NCBI RefSeq assembly: GCF_000472385.1
Contig: NZ_AWZU01000006.1
Location: 108 to 64,107 of the forward strand
Direction: 5' to 3'
Origin: Bradyrhizobium sp. ARR65
GTDB taxonomy: Bacteria > Pseudomonadota > Alphaproteobacteria > Rhizobiales > Xanthobacteraceae
Length of the DNA stretch: 64,000 nucleotides
The notes under the pieces are model-generated. The model worked only from the letters and a program-made list of their open reading frames with translations. It did no database searches and was not told where the DNA came from. Below are positions 63,427 to 64,000 of this stretch, piece by piece. The first letter of the stretch is position 1, and each line of letters starts with the position of its first letter. A program made the position numbers and the translations under genes.

Positions 63427-64000
63427 TTGGCTATTAACCGACGACAGCTTCTGCAAAGTGGCGCCATCGCGGCGCTCGCCCCGGCCTTCGGCAATGTTGC
63501 TGGCTTCTCTGCGATCCAGCCGGCAGGCGCACAAACAGCACCTGACCTGCCCTGGCGCCACGCGCTCTCGCTCTTCGGCGACATCAAATATCCCGCCGAC
63601 TTCAAGCGTTTCGACTACGTCAATCCGGATGCGCCGAAAACCGGCGTGGTGCGGCTGATTTCGATCGGCACTTACGACAACTTCAACATTGCCGTGATGG
63701 GCGTGAAGGGCAACATCGCGCCGGCTGCCACCATGATCTATCAGACGCTGATGGAGCGGTCTCAGGACGAAGTGGCCACCGAGTACGGGCTGCTCGCCGA
63801 AGCGGTCGCGCATCCCGATGACTTCGCGTGGGTTGTCTATCGTCTTCGAAAAGAGGCACGCTGGCACGACGGCAATCCGGTCACGCCCGACGACGTGATC
63901 TTCTCGATCGAGACGCTGAAGAAGCAAAGTCCGTTCTATGCATCCTACTACCGTCACGTCGTCAAGGCCGAGAAGTCGGGGGAGCGTGACATACGCTTTA
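63427..64000 (+). CDS. Family 5 extracellular solute-binding protein, YejA-like (partial, cut by window end)
   Basis: 191 codons visible; the C-terminus lies outside. A TTG start is chosen because AAGGA lies 9 nt upstream. It opens with a Tat-like twin-arginine signal (INRRQLLQSGAIAALAPAFG). The mature start WRHALSLFGDIKYPADFKRFDYVNPDAPKTG is typical of YejA, followed by APAATMIYQTLMERS, YGLLAEAVAHPDDF and RWHDGNPVTPDDVIFSIE, the SBP_bac_5 core. It should bind oligopeptides or similar solutes in the periplasm for an ABC transporter, whose permease genes would be expected to the right. An in-frame upstream start at TTG 63313 would add 38 residues. Confidence 0.85.
   Translation, partial: MAINRRQLLQSGAIAALAPAFGNVAGFSAIQPAGAQTAPDLPWRHALSLFGDIKYPADFKRFDYVNPDAPKTGVVRLISIGTYDNFNIAVMGVKGNIAPAATMIYQTLMERSQDEVATEYGLLAEAVAHPDDFAWVVYRLRKEARWHDGNPVTPDDVIFSIETLKKQSPFYASYYRHVVKAEKSGERDIRF

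Overview
The window is a high-GC chromosomal segment of an alphaproteobacterium of the Bradyrhizobium/Rhodopseudomonas group. Reasons: a CycM-type membrane-anchored cytochrome c, a fluoroacetate-dehalogenase-like protein keeping the active-site spacing of the R. palustris enzyme, the lipid A gene order pmbA-cysQ-DUF4170-DUF374-waaA-lpxK, frequent GTG/TTG starts, and many intergenic palindromic repeats typical of these genomes. All assignments come from reading motifs; no database search was run. I saw no rRNA, tRNA, CRISPR array, prophage or plasmid genes. Coding density is high and most of the region is core housekeeping.

Layout. 1-150: 3' end of an IS5-type transposase. 192-5200 (minus): deacetylase/glycosyltransferase pair, hisG-hisZ, rsmE. 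5427-13615 (mostly plus): secreted proline-rich protein, ubiA, a DUF6101-like gene, then the envelope/lipid A run. 13700-18606: small conserved genes, a hydrolase-like protein lacking its nucleophile, xseA, and a compact operon (alpha/beta hydrolase, membrane protein, winged-helix regulator) preceded by a perfect 19-bp palindrome. 18808-26742: purD, dehalogenase-like hydrolase, tadA, a pseudouridine synthase with a very long Arg-rich N-terminus, rsmD, mutL, a ribbon-helix-helix protein. 27004-30537: a three-component GMC dehydrogenase operon with a glyoxalase-fold gene inside it, and arfB. 30787-39370: paired M16 peptidases, a secreted acidic protein, lspA, ileS, ribF. 39620-49156: orphan cheY, a HAD protein, a degenerate EAL membrane protein, omega-aminotransferase, prmB-moaE, moaD-pgsA, uvrC. 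49438-54212: beta-barrel protein, cspA, rlmJ, and a group of exported proteins including RNase T2. 54284-59079: metF-metH. 59444-64000: flavin monooxygenase, pheA, kdsB, cycM and the start of a YejA-like peptide-binding protein cut by the window end.

Functional links: waaA, lpxK and kdsB all serve Kdo2-lipid A synthesis; metF and metH supply and use methyl-THF; moaD and moaE form molybdopterin synthase; rsmE, rsmD, rlmJ, tadA, prmB, arfB and the pseudouridine synthase maintain translation; mutL, xseA and uvrC are repair genes.

The most unusual signal is intergenic. A ~40-nt hairpin module (GCCAACGGGTC ... GCCCGATGACAGGCTCC) sits near hairpin tips of copies from three otherwise unrelated repeat families, and once alone, which looks like a mini-element nesting inside other mini-elements.
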